Source: Candidatus Rokuibacteriota bacterium (GTDB taxonomy: Bacteria; Methylomirabilota; Methylomirabilia; Rokubacteriales; CSP1-6). From it: DNA of 64,000 nucleotides. Position 1 is the stretch's first letter. Each line of letters starts with the position of its first letter. The notes under the pieces were generated by a model that was given only the letters and a program-made list of their open reading frames with translations, was not told the origin of the DNA and made no database searches. Below are positions 30,926 to 39,348 of this stretch, piece by piece. The stretch covers positions 1-64,000 of the forward strand of contig JAUSJX010000076.1 in NCBI GenBank assembly GCA_030647435.1. Reading direction: 5' to 3'. A program made the position numbers and the translations under genes.

Positions 30926-31672
30926 ATGGATACTCCGCGCGTCTACTACCGGCAGGGCTGAAGCTCCTGCGCCAAGACGAAAGAGTTGCTTTCGTCATGG
31001 GGAGTGACGTTCGAGGGGTTCGACGTCGAAGCCGAGCCCGAGCGGCGGCGTGACCTCGAGCCGTTCGGCGTCGCCCGCGTGCCGGCGACGATCGTCGGCG
31101 ACCGCGTGGTCCACGGCTGGAACCCGAAGGCGCTCGCCGAGCTGGTGGGGGCGCGCTACGCGGAGTGCCTACAGCTGGCGCCGGCCGAGCTGGCGCGGCG
31201 GCTCGACACCGTGCTGGCGGCGACCCAGCGCGCGATCCGCCAGGTCCCGCGCGAGCACCTCGGCATGAAGGCGCCGGGGCGCGACCGGTCGGTGCGCCAG
31301 CTGGGCTTCCACGTCTTCCGCCTGAGCGCGGCCTTCGTCGATACGCGCGAGGAGGGGCACCTGTCCGAGCACGTGTTCGACGAACAGGCGCCGGCAGAGA
31401 TGGTGGACGGCGACGCCGTCGCCCGCTACGGCGAGACGGTGCGGCGGCGGCTCGCCGCGTACTGCGCGCGGCCGGGCTGGTGCGACGGCAGCGTCAGCAC
31501 GTACTACGGCCCGCAGTCGGCCCACGATTTCATGGAGCGCACGACGTGGCACGCCGCCCAGCACCTGCGCCAGATCTACTGGTTCCTGGACCGAATGGGC
31601 GGGCGGGCCGACGGGCCGCTGCCCGACGCCGACCTCGACGGGCTGCCGATTCCAATCGACGTCTGGTCTTAG
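30926..31672 (+). CDS. Glutaredoxin(UxxC)-DinB fusion selenoprotein
   Basis: 248 residues if TGA 30959-30961 is read as selenocysteine (codon 12). ATG 30926 follows GGGAGGG. Residues 1-75 are a thioredoxin/glutaredoxin fold: MDTPRVYYRQG, then U-S-S-C, AKTKELLSSWGVTFEGFDVE and the cis-Pro strand ARVPATIVGDRVVHGWNPKA. Sec replaces the first cysteine of the usual CxxC. From ~85 onward is a DinB-type four-helix bundle with metal-ligand histidines (LGFHVFRL; TWHAAQHLRQIYWFLDRM). A stem-loop follows the TGA at 14 nt. DinB proteins include thiol-dependent transferases, so a thiol-redox reaction is inferred. It heads a plus-strand run with SDR, hydrolase and molybdenum hydroxylase genes; the SDR starts 9 nt after its stop. 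Confidence 0.87.
30976..30996 (+). promoter_or_regulatory. Candidate bacterial SECIS hairpin (glutaredoxin-DinB)
   Basis: GACGAAAG (30976-30983) pairs perfectly with CTTTCGTC (30989-30996), leaving the loop AGTTG. It begins 14 nt after the TGA. AGT at the start of the loop matches the apex seen downstream of the UGSC gene at 43724-44254. Confidence 0.72.
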
Positions 31673-31681
31673 GACGGACAG

Positions 31682-32506
31682 ATGGCCATCCCTGAATACG
31701 ATCTGACCGGCAAGGTGGCGTTCGTGACGGGCGCGGGCCGCGGCATCGGCAAGGGCATCGCCCAGGCCCTCGCCGAGGCCGGCGCGGACGTCATCATTAA
31801 CAGCCTGACCGACAAGCACGTGACGAGCCTCGCGGCCGACATCGCCAAGGCGACGGGCCGGCGCGTGGTGCCCCTCGTCGCGGACGTGACCAAGTCGGAC
31901 GAGGTGGAGCGCGCGATGAGCCGCATCCTCAAGGAGTTCGGCGCCCTCGACGTGCTCGTCAACAACCTCGGCGACTCCATCCGGAAGCCGCTGGTGCCCC
32001 TGCCGGGCCCCCTATCGGATCAAGCAGCGAAGGCGCCCGGTCCGCTGACCCCCGGCCCGCTGACCGATGACGAATACCGCCTCATCCTCGATCTCAACCT
32101 GACTGAGGCCGTGCTCTGCAGTCGGGCCGCGGGCCCGCACATGCTGGCCAGGCGCTCCGGCAAGATCATCAACATCGGCTCGTTCGCCTCCGCCCGCGGC
32201 GGCGTCAACCTGACGATCTATGCCGCCGCGAAGACGGCGCTCGTCGGGTTCACCCGGGCGCTGGCGCTCGAGTGGGCGCCCTACGGCGTCCAGGTGAATT
32301 CGATCGCGCCCGGGCTCTTCCCCGACGCGGTGACCGCAGGCGAGGCGGGCTACGCCGAGGCGGTCCGCCGCGCCCAGCAGACCGTGCCGCTCCAGCGAGA
32401 GGGACGGCTCCGCGAGGTCGGCCTCCTCGCCGTCTACCTGGCTTCGGCGGCGGCCGACTACATGACCGGCCAGACACTCTACCTGGACGGGGGGCTGACG
32501 CTGTGA
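31682..32506 (+). CDS. SDR family oxidoreductase
   Basis: 274 residues. VAFVTGAGRGIGKGIAQALA is the cofactor loop, LDVLVNNLGDSIRKPL has NNLG in place of the usual NNAG, and IINIGSF plus YAAAKTALVGF hold the catalytic Ser and YxxxK. An insertion of ~15 residues rich in Pro-Gly-Pro-Leu (PGPLTPGPLTDDEY) follows the NNLG motif. The C-terminus YLDGGLTL is standard. The gene begins 9 nt after the selenoprotein stop, so they are almost certainly co-transcribed. Substrate unknown. Confidence 0.87.
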   Translation: MAIPEYDLTGKVAFVTGAGRGIGKGIAQALAEAGADVIINSLTDKHVTSLAADIAKATGRRVVPLVADVTKSDEVERAMSRILKEFGALDVLVNNLGDSIRKPLVPLPGPLSDQAAKAPGPLTPGPLTDDEYRLILDLNLTEAVLCSRAAGPHMLARRSGKIINIGSFASARGGVNLTIYAAAKTALVGFTRALALEWAPYGVQVNSIAPGLFPDAVTAGEAGYAEAVRRAQQTVPLQREGRLREVGLLAVYLASAAADYMTGQTLYLDGGLTL

Positions 32507-32667
32507 GCGCGGCGTGCGCGGTCATGTGCGGCTGCGTCGCGGCCGCGGCTCCACGCGGGCATGGACGCCCGACGGCGCCCGCCGCGCGTGGACGGCGCGC
32601 CGAAGGCCCGGCGCGCGAGCCCGCCGCGAACACGGGAGTCCGCGGGTACTCTCCCCCTCCACCGCCC

Positions 32668-33531
32668 GTGAGCCCCATCCGCGGCCTGATCGACTTTCAC
32701 ACGCACGCGGCGCCCGACGTCTTCGGCCGCTCCGTGGACGATGACGAGCTGGCCGCGCTGGCCGCCGCGCGGCAAATGGAAGCGGTGGTGTTCAAGAGCC
32801 ACGTCACCCTCACCGCCGATCGCGCGTGGCTCGCGCGCAAGCACGTGCCCGGAGTGAAGATCTTCGGCGGCGTCACGCTGAACGGCGCCGTCGGCGGGCT
32901 CAACCCGCAGGCCGTGGAGTGGATGTGGCGGATGCAGGGCGGCTACGGCCGCGTCGTGTGGTTCCCGACCTTCGACGCCGACAACCACGTGCGCCGCGCG
33001 GGCACGGCGCCGGCGGGCATCAGCATAGTGAACGAGCGCGGCGCGGTGCTGCCGGCGGCGCGAGAGGTGCTGAAGGTCTGCGCCGCCCAGCGGCTCGTGG
33101 TCCACACGGGGCACGCCTCGGCCGAGCAGGCGCTGGCGTTGATCGCGGCCGCGCGCGAGGAGGGGTGCGACCGCATCGTCGTCACCCATGCGCAGTTCGA
33201 CGTCGTCGGGATGACGCCCGCGCACATGAAGAAGGCGGCGGCCATGGGGGCGAAGATGGAGCTGTGCGCGCTGGGCATCCTGGTGGGGCCGGAGAGCGTG
33301 CTCGAGTTCATGCGCCACTCGCCGCGCGTGCCGCTCGCGGTGACCGCGGCGTGCATCAAGAGCGTGGGCGCAGAGCACTTCGTGCTCGGCACGGACCTCG
33401 GCCAGGCGGGTAACCCGACGCCCGCGGATGGTCTCCAGATGTTCGTGGCGGGGCTTCAGGCCGAGGGTATCAGCCGGGAGCAGATCCAGAGGATGGGGCG
33501 CGAGGTGCCGGGCGCGCTCCTGATGGGCTAG
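32668..33531 (+). CDS. DUF6282-like metal-dependent hydrolase
   Basis: About 287 residues from a GTG at 32668, the codon just before the conserved domain (SPIRGLIDFHTHAAPDVFGR). HxH (DFHTH), LVVHTGHAS, IVVTHAQFD and FVLGTDLGQ are placed as the metal ligands and catalytic Asp of the amidohydrolase superfamily. The protein resembles the DUF6282 group. Substrate unknown. The 160 bp before it, after the SDR stop, are extremely GC-rich; an ATG at 32524 in the same frame would add 48 low-complexity residues and is less likely. Confidence 0.7.
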   Translation: MSPIRGLIDFHTHAAPDVFGRSVDDDELAALAAARQMEAVVFKSHVTLTADRAWLARKHVPGVKIFGGVTLNGAVGGLNPQAVEWMWRMQGGYGRVVWFPTFDADNHVRRAGTAPAGISIVNERGAVLPAAREVLKVCAAQRLVVHTGHASAEQALALIAAAREEGCDRIVVTHAQFDVVGMTPAHMKKAAAMGAKMELCALGILVGPESVLEFMRHSPRVPLAVTAACIKSVGAEHFVLGTDLGQAGNPTPADGLQMFVAGLQAEGISREQIQRMGREVPGALLMG

Positions 33532-33542
33532 CGGCGGCGGGA

Positions 33543-34430
33543 GTGAAGCCGGCCCCGTTCCGGTACGCGCGTCCCCAGAACCTCGCCGACGCGGTGGAGC
33601 TCCTCGCCTCCGCCGACCATGACGTCAAGATCCTGGCGGGCGGGCAGAGCCTGGTGCCGATGCTCAACCTGCGCCTCGTGCGCCCGGCGGTGCTGATCGA
33701 TCTCAACGGCGTGCCGGGGCTCGATCACATCACGCTCAGCGCCGACGGCGGTCTCAGCATCGGCGCCCTCGTACGCCACGCCGCGCTCGCGGACTCCGCC
33801 GCCGTGATCGAGCGGGCACCGCTCCTCGCCGAGGCCGCGCGCCATGTAGGCCACGCGGCCATCAGGCATCGCGGCACGCTCGGCGGCAGCCTCGCGCACG
33901 CCGATCCCGCCGCGGAGCTGCCGGCCGCGCTGGTCGCGCTCGGCGCGGAGCTCCGCCTCCACGGCGCTCGCGGCTCGCGGACGATCCAGGCCTCGGAGTT
34001 CTTTCTCGGCCTGATGACGACCGCGCTGGCGCCGGACGAGATCCTGCTGGAGATCCGCGTCCCGCCGCAGGGCCCTGGCTGGGGCTTCGCCGAAGTCGTG
34101 CGCCGGGCGGGCGACTTTGCCTTGGCCGGCGTGGTGGCTCTCGTGGGCCGGGCGGCCGGGCCGTCGGGACGCTGCGAGTCCGCGTGGCTCGTGGGTTTCG
34201 GAGTGGGCGACCGGCCCGTGCGGTTCGCCGCAGCGGAGGAGATTCTCACGAGCCAAGGCCTCGACCCGAGCGCCGCATTAGCGAGGGCGGCAGCGGCCGC
34301 TGCCGAGGCGTGCGATCCGCCGGATGACGTCCACGCCTCGGCGGAGTATCGCCGCCATCTCGCGGCGGTATTGACCGAAGACGCCGTGAGCCAGGCGCTC
34401 ACGCGGCTCGACGGCGCGCGCCCTGCATGA
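33543..34430 (+). CDS. FAD-binding (CoxM-type) subunit of a molybdenum hydroxylase
   Basis: 295 residues from a GTG at 33543. VKILAGGQSLVPMLNLRLVR is the first FAD loop (AGGxSL). AIRHRGTLGGSLAHADPAAE is the TxGGxxxxAdP signature that holds the FAD pyrophosphate. The subunit carries electrons between the FeS subunit and the electron acceptor. It begins the M-S-L gene order with 4-nt overlaps between each gene, the classic xanthine dehydrogenase/CO dehydrogenase-family operon. Confidence 0.9.
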   Translation: MKPAPFRYARPQNLADAVELLASADHDVKILAGGQSLVPMLNLRLVRPAVLIDLNGVPGLDHITLSADGGLSIGALVRHAALADSAAVIERAPLLAEAARHVGHAAIRHRGTLGGSLAHADPAAELPAALVALGAELRLHGARGSRTIQASEFFLGLMTTALAPDEILLEIRVPPQGPGWGFAEVVRRAGDFALAGVVALVGRAAGPSGRCESAWLVGFGVGDRPVRFAAAEEILTSQGLDPSAALARAAAAAAEACDPPDDVHASAEYRRHLAAVLTEDAVSQALTRLDGARPA

Positions 34431-34930
34431 TCGCGCCGGCCGAGCGCCTGTCGATCCGGCTCACCGTCAACGGCCGCGGGGTCGAGCGCGAGATCTCGGC
34501 ACGCCGGTCCCTCGCCGATTTCCTGCGTGAAGACCTCGGGCTCACCGGCACGCACGTGGGCTGCGAGCACGGCGTGTGCGGCGCCTGCACGGTGTTCGTC
34601 GACGGGGAGAGCGCACGGAGCTGCCTGGTCTTTGCGGTCCAGCTGGACGGCGCCACCGTGACAACGATCGAGGGCTTGACCCCGCCCGAGGGGCTGAGCC
34701 CGCTCCAGCAGGCCTTCTGCGCCACGCACGCGATGCAGTGCGGGTTCTGCACGCCCGGCATGATCGTCACTGCCACCGAGCTCTTGGCGTCCAATCCCGC
34801 GCCGTCGCCCGACGAGATCCGCCTAGCCCTGGCCGGCCAGCTCTGCATGTGCACGGGCTACGTCAATATCGTGCGCGCCGTCACCCAGGCCGCGGCGGCC
34901 CTCCGCGGCGGCGCCGGAGAAACCGCGTGA
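34427..34930 (+). CDS. 2Fe-2S (CoxS-type) subunit of the molybdenum hydroxylase
   Basis: 167 residues with two [2Fe-2S] sites. The plant-type N-terminal cluster is in THVGCEHGVCGACTVFVDGE plus RSCLVF. The C-terminal four-helix cluster is in AMQCGFCTPGMIV plus QLCMCTGYVNIV. It overlaps both neighbours (ATGA and GTGA). Length is normal. Confidence 0.92.
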   Translation: MIAPAERLSIRLTVNGRGVEREISARRSLADFLREDLGLTGTHVGCEHGVCGACTVFVDGESARSCLVFAVQLDGATVTTIEGLTPPEGLSPLQQAFCATHAMQCGFCTPGMIVTATELLASNPAPSPDEIRLALAGQLCMCTGYVNIVRAVTQAAAALRGGAGETA

Positions 34931-37404
34931 GCGAGCCCACCGGAGCCGCGCGCTGGGTCGGCACCGCCCTGCCGCTCAAGGAAGACGTCCGCCTCGTCGC
35001 GGGCCGCGGCCGTTTCATCGACGACCTCGGCCAGCCGGGGCAGCTCCACGCCGCGATCTTGAGAAGCCCGCATGCCCACGCCCGGATCGTGTCCATCGAC
35101 ACGCGCGCGGCCGCCGCGCGCCCGGGTGTGGCCGCCGTGCTGACGGGCGCGGACGCCGCGCGCCTTTCCGGACCGATCCGGCCGCTTATCCCAACGACCG
35201 CCGTCGTGTCGGACTACTGCCTGGCGGTGGACCGCGCGCGGTATGTCGGCGAGCCCGTGGCGGCGGTGGCGGCCGTCGATCGGGCGACGGCCGAGGACGC
35301 GCTCGAGCTGATCCGCGTCGAGTACGACCCGCTCCTGGCCGTGGTGGATCCCGAGGAAGCTCTGCGGCCCGGCGCGACTCTCCTCTATCCGGAGCTCGGC
35401 TCGAATGTCGTCTGGCACGACACGCTCACGTATGGCGACGTCGACGGCGCGATGGCGCGGGCCCACGGCGTCCTCCGCGAGCGATTCACGATCCAGCGCT
35501 ACGCCTCGACACCGCTCGAGACGTTCGGCGCCATCGCCGCCTACGACGCGGGGACGGACAGCTTCGAGTTCTGGACGAACGACCAGCGGCCCGGGCTGAC
35601 CATCTCGATCCTCGCGGCCTCGCTGGCCGTCCCCCTGTCTCGCATCCGGTTGAGCTGCCCCGACATCGGCGGCGGCTTCGGCAACAAGCGGCGGCCGGCA
35701 TATCTCCTGATCTGCGCGCTCCTGGCGCGGGCGGCGGGCCGCCCCGTCAAGTGGATCGAGGACCGGATCGAGAACCTCACCGCCCTCATGCATGCCTGTA
35801 ACGGAGTGATGGACGTCGAGCTGGCGTACCGGGCGGACGGCACGCTGCTCGCGTTGAGCGTTCGCGACGTCGCCGACGAGGGGAAAAACCTCGTCACCCC
35901 GAGCCAGCACAACCTCATCAAGCTGGGGAACATCGCCAACGGCTACCGCATCCCCGCCATTCGCTACGAGGCCTGGTCGGTGCTGACCACCAAGTGCCCG
36001 AGCGGGGCCAACCGCGGGATCGGTAAGCCCTTCATGTGCTTCGCGATCGAGCGCTCGATGGCACTCCTCGCCCGCCGGCTCGGCTTGGATCCAGCGGAGC
36101 TCCGCCTGCGCAACTACGTCACGGCGGACGAGATGCCCTACACGACGCCGCCGGGCGCCCAGTACGACAGCGGCGACTACCCGGCGACGCTCCGCCGCGC
36201 GCTGGAAAGCTTCGACTACGCGGGCTGGCGCGCCGAGCAGGCCCGCGCGCGCCGCGAGGGGCGACTCCTCGGCATCGGGATCGCCACGTCGATCGAGCCC
36301 GCGGGGACGAATCTCGCCTCGTACGAGCTCCTCACCGGACGGCGGACCGTGTCGGGATCCGCCGAGGCCGCGATGGTCCGGATGGAACCGGACGGGCACG
36401 TCCGCGTGGCCATCGGTGACCCGTCCAGCGGTCAGGGATACGAGACCGTGATCGCGCAGATCGTGGGCGACGAGCTTGGGCTCACCCCGGAGACCGTCGT
36501 GGTCGCCCGGGGGTTCGACTCGGCGACGACACCCTGGCTCTACCTCTCGGGCAACTACTCGAACAAGTTCTCCGTCACGGATGTCGGCGCGATCGTGGGC
36601 GCAGCCCGGCGGGTGGCGGACAAGCTCCGCCGGCTGGCCGCGCATCGGCTGGAGATCGACCCGGCCGACTTGGAGCTGCGCGACGGCGCCGTCGTCGTGC
36701 GGGGCGCGCCGGACCGGCGCGTCAGCTTCGCCGAGCTCGCGCGGACCGCGTACGCCGACGTGCTCGGCCTCCCGCCGGGCGAAGAGCCCGGGATCGAGGC
36801 GCGCCACGCGTACCAGAATCCCCTCGCGGCGCCCGTCGACGCCCAGCGGCGCGTGCGCTCCCAGCTCGTCTTCTCGAACGCGGCGCACTGCTGCCTGGTC
36901 GAGGTGCACCCGCGCACCGGGGTGGTCAAGATCCTGAAGTACCTCGTTGCTCACGACTGCGGCCGCGAGCTCAATCCGCTCATCGTGGAGGGCATGGTGC
37001 ACGGCTCGACCGTGCACGGCATCGGCGCCGCGCTCCTGGAGGAATTCCGCTACGACGCGCAGGGGCAGCTCCTCACGTCCACCTTCCTCGACTACCTGAA
37101 ACCGACGGCCACCGACGTGCCCATGATCGAGGTGGAGCGGCTCGAGCATCCGTCACCGTTCACGCCGCTCGGCGCCAAGGGCGTCGGGGAGGGCGGCGCC
37201 ATTCCAGGACCGGCGGCGGTGGCCAACGCCGTGGAGGACGCGCTGACTCCGTTCGGCGTGACGATCCGGTCGCTGCCCATCACCCCCGAGCGCGTGTGGC
37301 GGTGGATGAGGCCCGGGCGCCGCTTGATTTCGCGGGAGGCCGGGACTACGCTCGGGTCCGCACAGCCGCACACCACCGACCCACACGACACGGAGGCTTC
37401 ATAA
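34927..37404 (+). CDS. Molybdopterin-binding (CoxL-type) large subunit
   Basis: 825 residues from the GTG at 34927. VGTALPLKEDVRLVAGRGRF, then DDLGQPGQLHAAILRSPHAH is the family N-terminus. CPDIGGGFGNKRRPAYLLIC is the pterin-binding GGGFG loop. The active-site glutamate lies in LGAKGVGEGGAIPGPAAV. The region where CO dehydrogenase has AYRCSFR reads KCPSGANRGIGKPFM, so this is not form I CO dehydrogenase but a general aldehyde or heterocycle hydroxylase. It binds the Mo-dinucleotide cofactor and hydroxylates the substrate with water. The downstream amidohydrolase suggests a cyclic amide or N-heterocycle substrate, which is inference. Confidence 0.9.
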   Translation: MSEPTGAARWVGTALPLKEDVRLVAGRGRFIDDLGQPGQLHAAILRSPHAHARIVSIDTRAAAARPGVAAVLTGADAARLSGPIRPLIPTTAVVSDYCLAVDRARYVGEPVAAVAAVDRATAEDALELIRVEYDPLLAVVDPEEALRPGATLLYPELGSNVVWHDTLTYGDVDGAMARAHGVLRERFTIQRYASTPLETFGAIAAYDAGTDSFEFWTNDQRPGLTISILAASLAVPLSRIRLSCPDIGGGFGNKRRPAYLLICALLARAAGRPVKWIEDRIENLTALMHACNGVMDVELAYRADGTLLALSVRDVADEGKNLVTPSQHNLIKLGNIANGYRIPAIRYEAWSVLTTKCPSGANRGIGKPFMCFAIERSMALLARRLGLDPAELRLRNYVTADEMPYTTPPGAQYDSGDYPATLRRALESFDYAGWRAEQARARREGRLLGIGIATSIEPAGTNLASYELLTGRRTVSGSAEAAMVRMEPDGHVRVAIGDPSSGQGYETVIAQIVGDELGLTPETVVVARGFDSATTPWLYLSGNYSNKFSVTDVGAIVGAARRVADKLRRLAAHRLEIDPADLELRDGAVVVRGAPDRRVSFAELARTAYADVLGLPPGEEPGIEARHAYQNPLAAPVDAQRRVRSQLVFSNAAHCCLVEVHPRTGVVKILKYLVAHDCGRELNPLIVEGMVHGSTVHGIGAALLEEFRYDAQGQLLTSTFLDYLKPTATDVPMIEVERLEHPSPFTPLGAKGVGEGGAIPGPAAVANAVEDALTPFGVTIRSLPITPERVWRWMRPGRRLISREAGTTLGSAQPHTTDPHDTEAS

Positions 37405-37405
37405 C

Positions 37406-39091
37406 GTGCACGATCTTGTCATTGACAATGCGCGTATCATCGACGGTCTGGGCGCCCCGGAGCGCGCCGGAGGCGTCGCGGTCACGGGCGGCAGGATCGT
37501 CGGTGTCGGCGGCAACCTGGGGCCGGCCAGGCAAACGGTTGACGCGCAGGGACTGGTGCTGGCCCCGGGCATCGTGGACATCCACACGCACTACGACGCC
37601 CAGCTGACCTGGGATCCCTTCGCGACGCCGTCCACGGCGCTGGGCGTGACCACGGTGGTGATCGGCAACTGCGGGTTCACCATCGCGCCCTGCCGGCCGC
37701 AGCACCGCGACGTGATCATGCGCAACCTGACGCACGTCGAGGGCATGTCGCTGGACGCGATGCGCGCGGGGATCCAGTGGGATTTCGAAAGCTATCCGGA
37801 GTACCTCGGCTCGATCGAGCGGCGCGGAATCGTCCCGAACGTGGCGTCCTTCGTCGGGCATTCGTCGGTGCGGACGTATGTGCTGGGCGAGGACGCGGCC
37901 AAGCGCGCGGCGACGGACGCCGAGATCGCGGAGATGCGGCGCATCGTGCTCGAGGCGGTCAAGGCGGGCGCCATCGGCTTCGCGACCTCCACGCTCGAGC
38001 AGCACAACGGTGAAGGCGGCATCCCGATGCCCTCCCGGCTGGCGGACGAGAAGGAGATGCTGGCGCTCACGGGCGCGCTCGGCGAGGCCAAGCGCGGCGT
38101 CTTCATGCTGACCAAGGGCATGACCTCCACCATCCCCTGGCTCGAGAAGATCGCGGGCGCCAACGGCCGGCCCGTCATGATCGCGGCCATGTTCGTGGAC
38201 CCGGGCGATCCCACGCGCGTCTTCAAGGAGCTGGGCGAGATCGAGCAGGCGCGCACCCGCGGCCGCGAGCTCTGGGCGCAGGTGGGCTGCTTCCCGCTCG
38301 GCATGGAGTTCACGCTGCGCCACCCCTACCCGCTCGAGGCACTGATGGCCTGGCGGCCCGCGATGACGGCGCCCGACCAGGCGCGCTACCGCCAGATCCT
38401 GGCCGATCCGGGCTTCCGCCGCGCGCTGATCCACGAGATGGGGCAGCCCGGCGTGCCGAACCGGATCAGCAACAAGAACTGGGACTACCTGACGGTGATG
38501 GAGGTGAAGAAGCCTTCGCTGCGGTCGCTGGAGGGCAAGACGATCGGCGAGCTGGCGCGGGACCGAAAGCGGGAGCCCTGGGACGTCTTCCTCGACCTGG
38601 GGCTCGACGACGACCTCGACACGATGTTTGACTGCCGGCTCTTCAACACGGACGAGAAGAAGGTCTCCGAGCTGCTGCGCCACCCCTGCGCGGCCATCGC
38701 GCTGTCCGATGCGGGCGCGCACCTCTCCTTCCTCTGCGACGCTGGCTTCGGCCTTCACCTCTTCGGCCACTGGGTGCGCGAGCGCGGCGACATGACGCTC
38801 CCGCAGGCGGTGCGCGCCGTGACGAGCACGGTGGCGGACGCGTATCGCATCAAGGACCGCGGCCGCATCGCGCCCGGCGCGTGGGCCGACCTGATGCTGT
38901 TCGATCCGTCCACGGTGGCGCGGGGCCCGAAGCGCCGCGTCAACGACCTGCCCACCGGCGCGTCACGCCTCGACACGCCGGCCGTGGGGCTCCACGGCGT
39001 GTGGGTCAACGGCGTCCGCGCGGTGGACCCGCGGGGCGTGATCGCCGACTGCGGCCGCCCGGGCCGAGTCCTGCGCGAGTTTTCCTCCTAG
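37406..39091 (+). CDS. N-acyl-D-amino-acid deacylase family hydrolase
   Basis: 561 residues from a GTG at 37406, 1 nt after the CoxL-type stop. HDLVIDNARIIDGLGAPERA opens the beta-sandwich. APGIVDIHTHYDAQLTWDPF is the HxH motif of D-aminoacylases, TTVVIGNCGFTIAPC carries the bridging Cys, FVGHSSVR is a later metal site and LSDAGAHLSFLCDA the catalytic Asp. The end RGRIAPGAWADLMLFDP is standard. It removes acyl groups from D-amino acids or opens related amides. It is the last gene of the plus-strand run that begins at 30926, and an inverted-repeat element follows its stop immediately. Confidence 0.88.
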   Translation: MHDLVIDNARIIDGLGAPERAGGVAVTGGRIVGVGGNLGPARQTVDAQGLVLAPGIVDIHTHYDAQLTWDPFATPSTALGVTTVVIGNCGFTIAPCRPQHRDVIMRNLTHVEGMSLDAMRAGIQWDFESYPEYLGSIERRGIVPNVASFVGHSSVRTYVLGEDAAKRAATDAEIAEMRRIVLEAVKAGAIGFATSTLEQHNGEGGIPMPSRLADEKEMLALTGALGEAKRGVFMLTKGMTSTIPWLEKIAGANGRPVMIAAMFVDPGDPTRVFKELGEIEQARTRGRELWAQVGCFPLGMEFTLRHPYPLEALMAWRPAMTAPDQARYRQILADPGFRRALIHEMGQPGVPNRISNKNWDYLTVMEVKKPSLRSLEGKTIGELARDRKREPWDVFLDLGLDDDLDTMFDCRLFNTDEKKVSELLRHPCAAIALSDAGAHLSFLCDAGFGLHLFGHWVRERGDMTLPQAVRAVTSTVADAYRIKDRGRIAPGAWADLMLFDPSTVARGPKRRVNDLPTGASRLDTPAVGLHGVWVNGVRAVDPRGVIADCGRPGRVLREFSS

Positions 39092-39343
39092 CAGGCGGCT
39101 GAAAAACTCGCAGGCTGCTCAAAAAGGTCCAGATGCGAGGCGGCGCCCCGCCCTTCGAGTTGAGCGACGGCCTGTGCCGTCGCGAGACGAGGGCTGGGTT
39201 GATTCCGCAGGCGAGGCGTACGACTGTCTCAGCCCTCGCCTCGGGGCTCCGCCCCTCAGCTCGAACAGCCACGAGCCTGCGGCCGAGGGCGCCCCAACAG
39301 TCTTTGCTAAATGGCGCAGATGGGCCTTTTTCAGCAGCCTGCC
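39092..39343. repeat. ~250-bp MITE-like inverted-repeat element (copy 1)
   Basis: Left arm 39110-39137 begins GCAGGCTGCTCAAAAAGGTC. Right arm 39315-39342 is its reverse complement with about four mismatches, ending TTTTTCAGCAGCCTGC. An extra partial left end (GCAGGCGGCTGAAAAA) precedes it. The interior is non-coding. The element begins at the base after the D-aminoacylase stop and ends 6 bp before the convergent DUF3300 stop, and its arms would form a long terminator-like stem with T-rich flanks. A second copy near 59462 holds a group II intron. Confidence 0.75.
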
Positions 39344-39348
39344 CCGGC

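Noticed and set aside
34858-37149. 763-codon minus-strand open frame opposite the CoxL-type gene
   Set aside because: Antisense shadow. The plus-strand protein has all expected family motifs, and the antisense product is Arg/His/Val-rich with no recognisable domain.
34927-37404. Form I CO dehydrogenase large subunit
   Set aside because: The AYRCSFR active-site loop is absent; the corresponding region reads KCPSGANRGIGKPFM.
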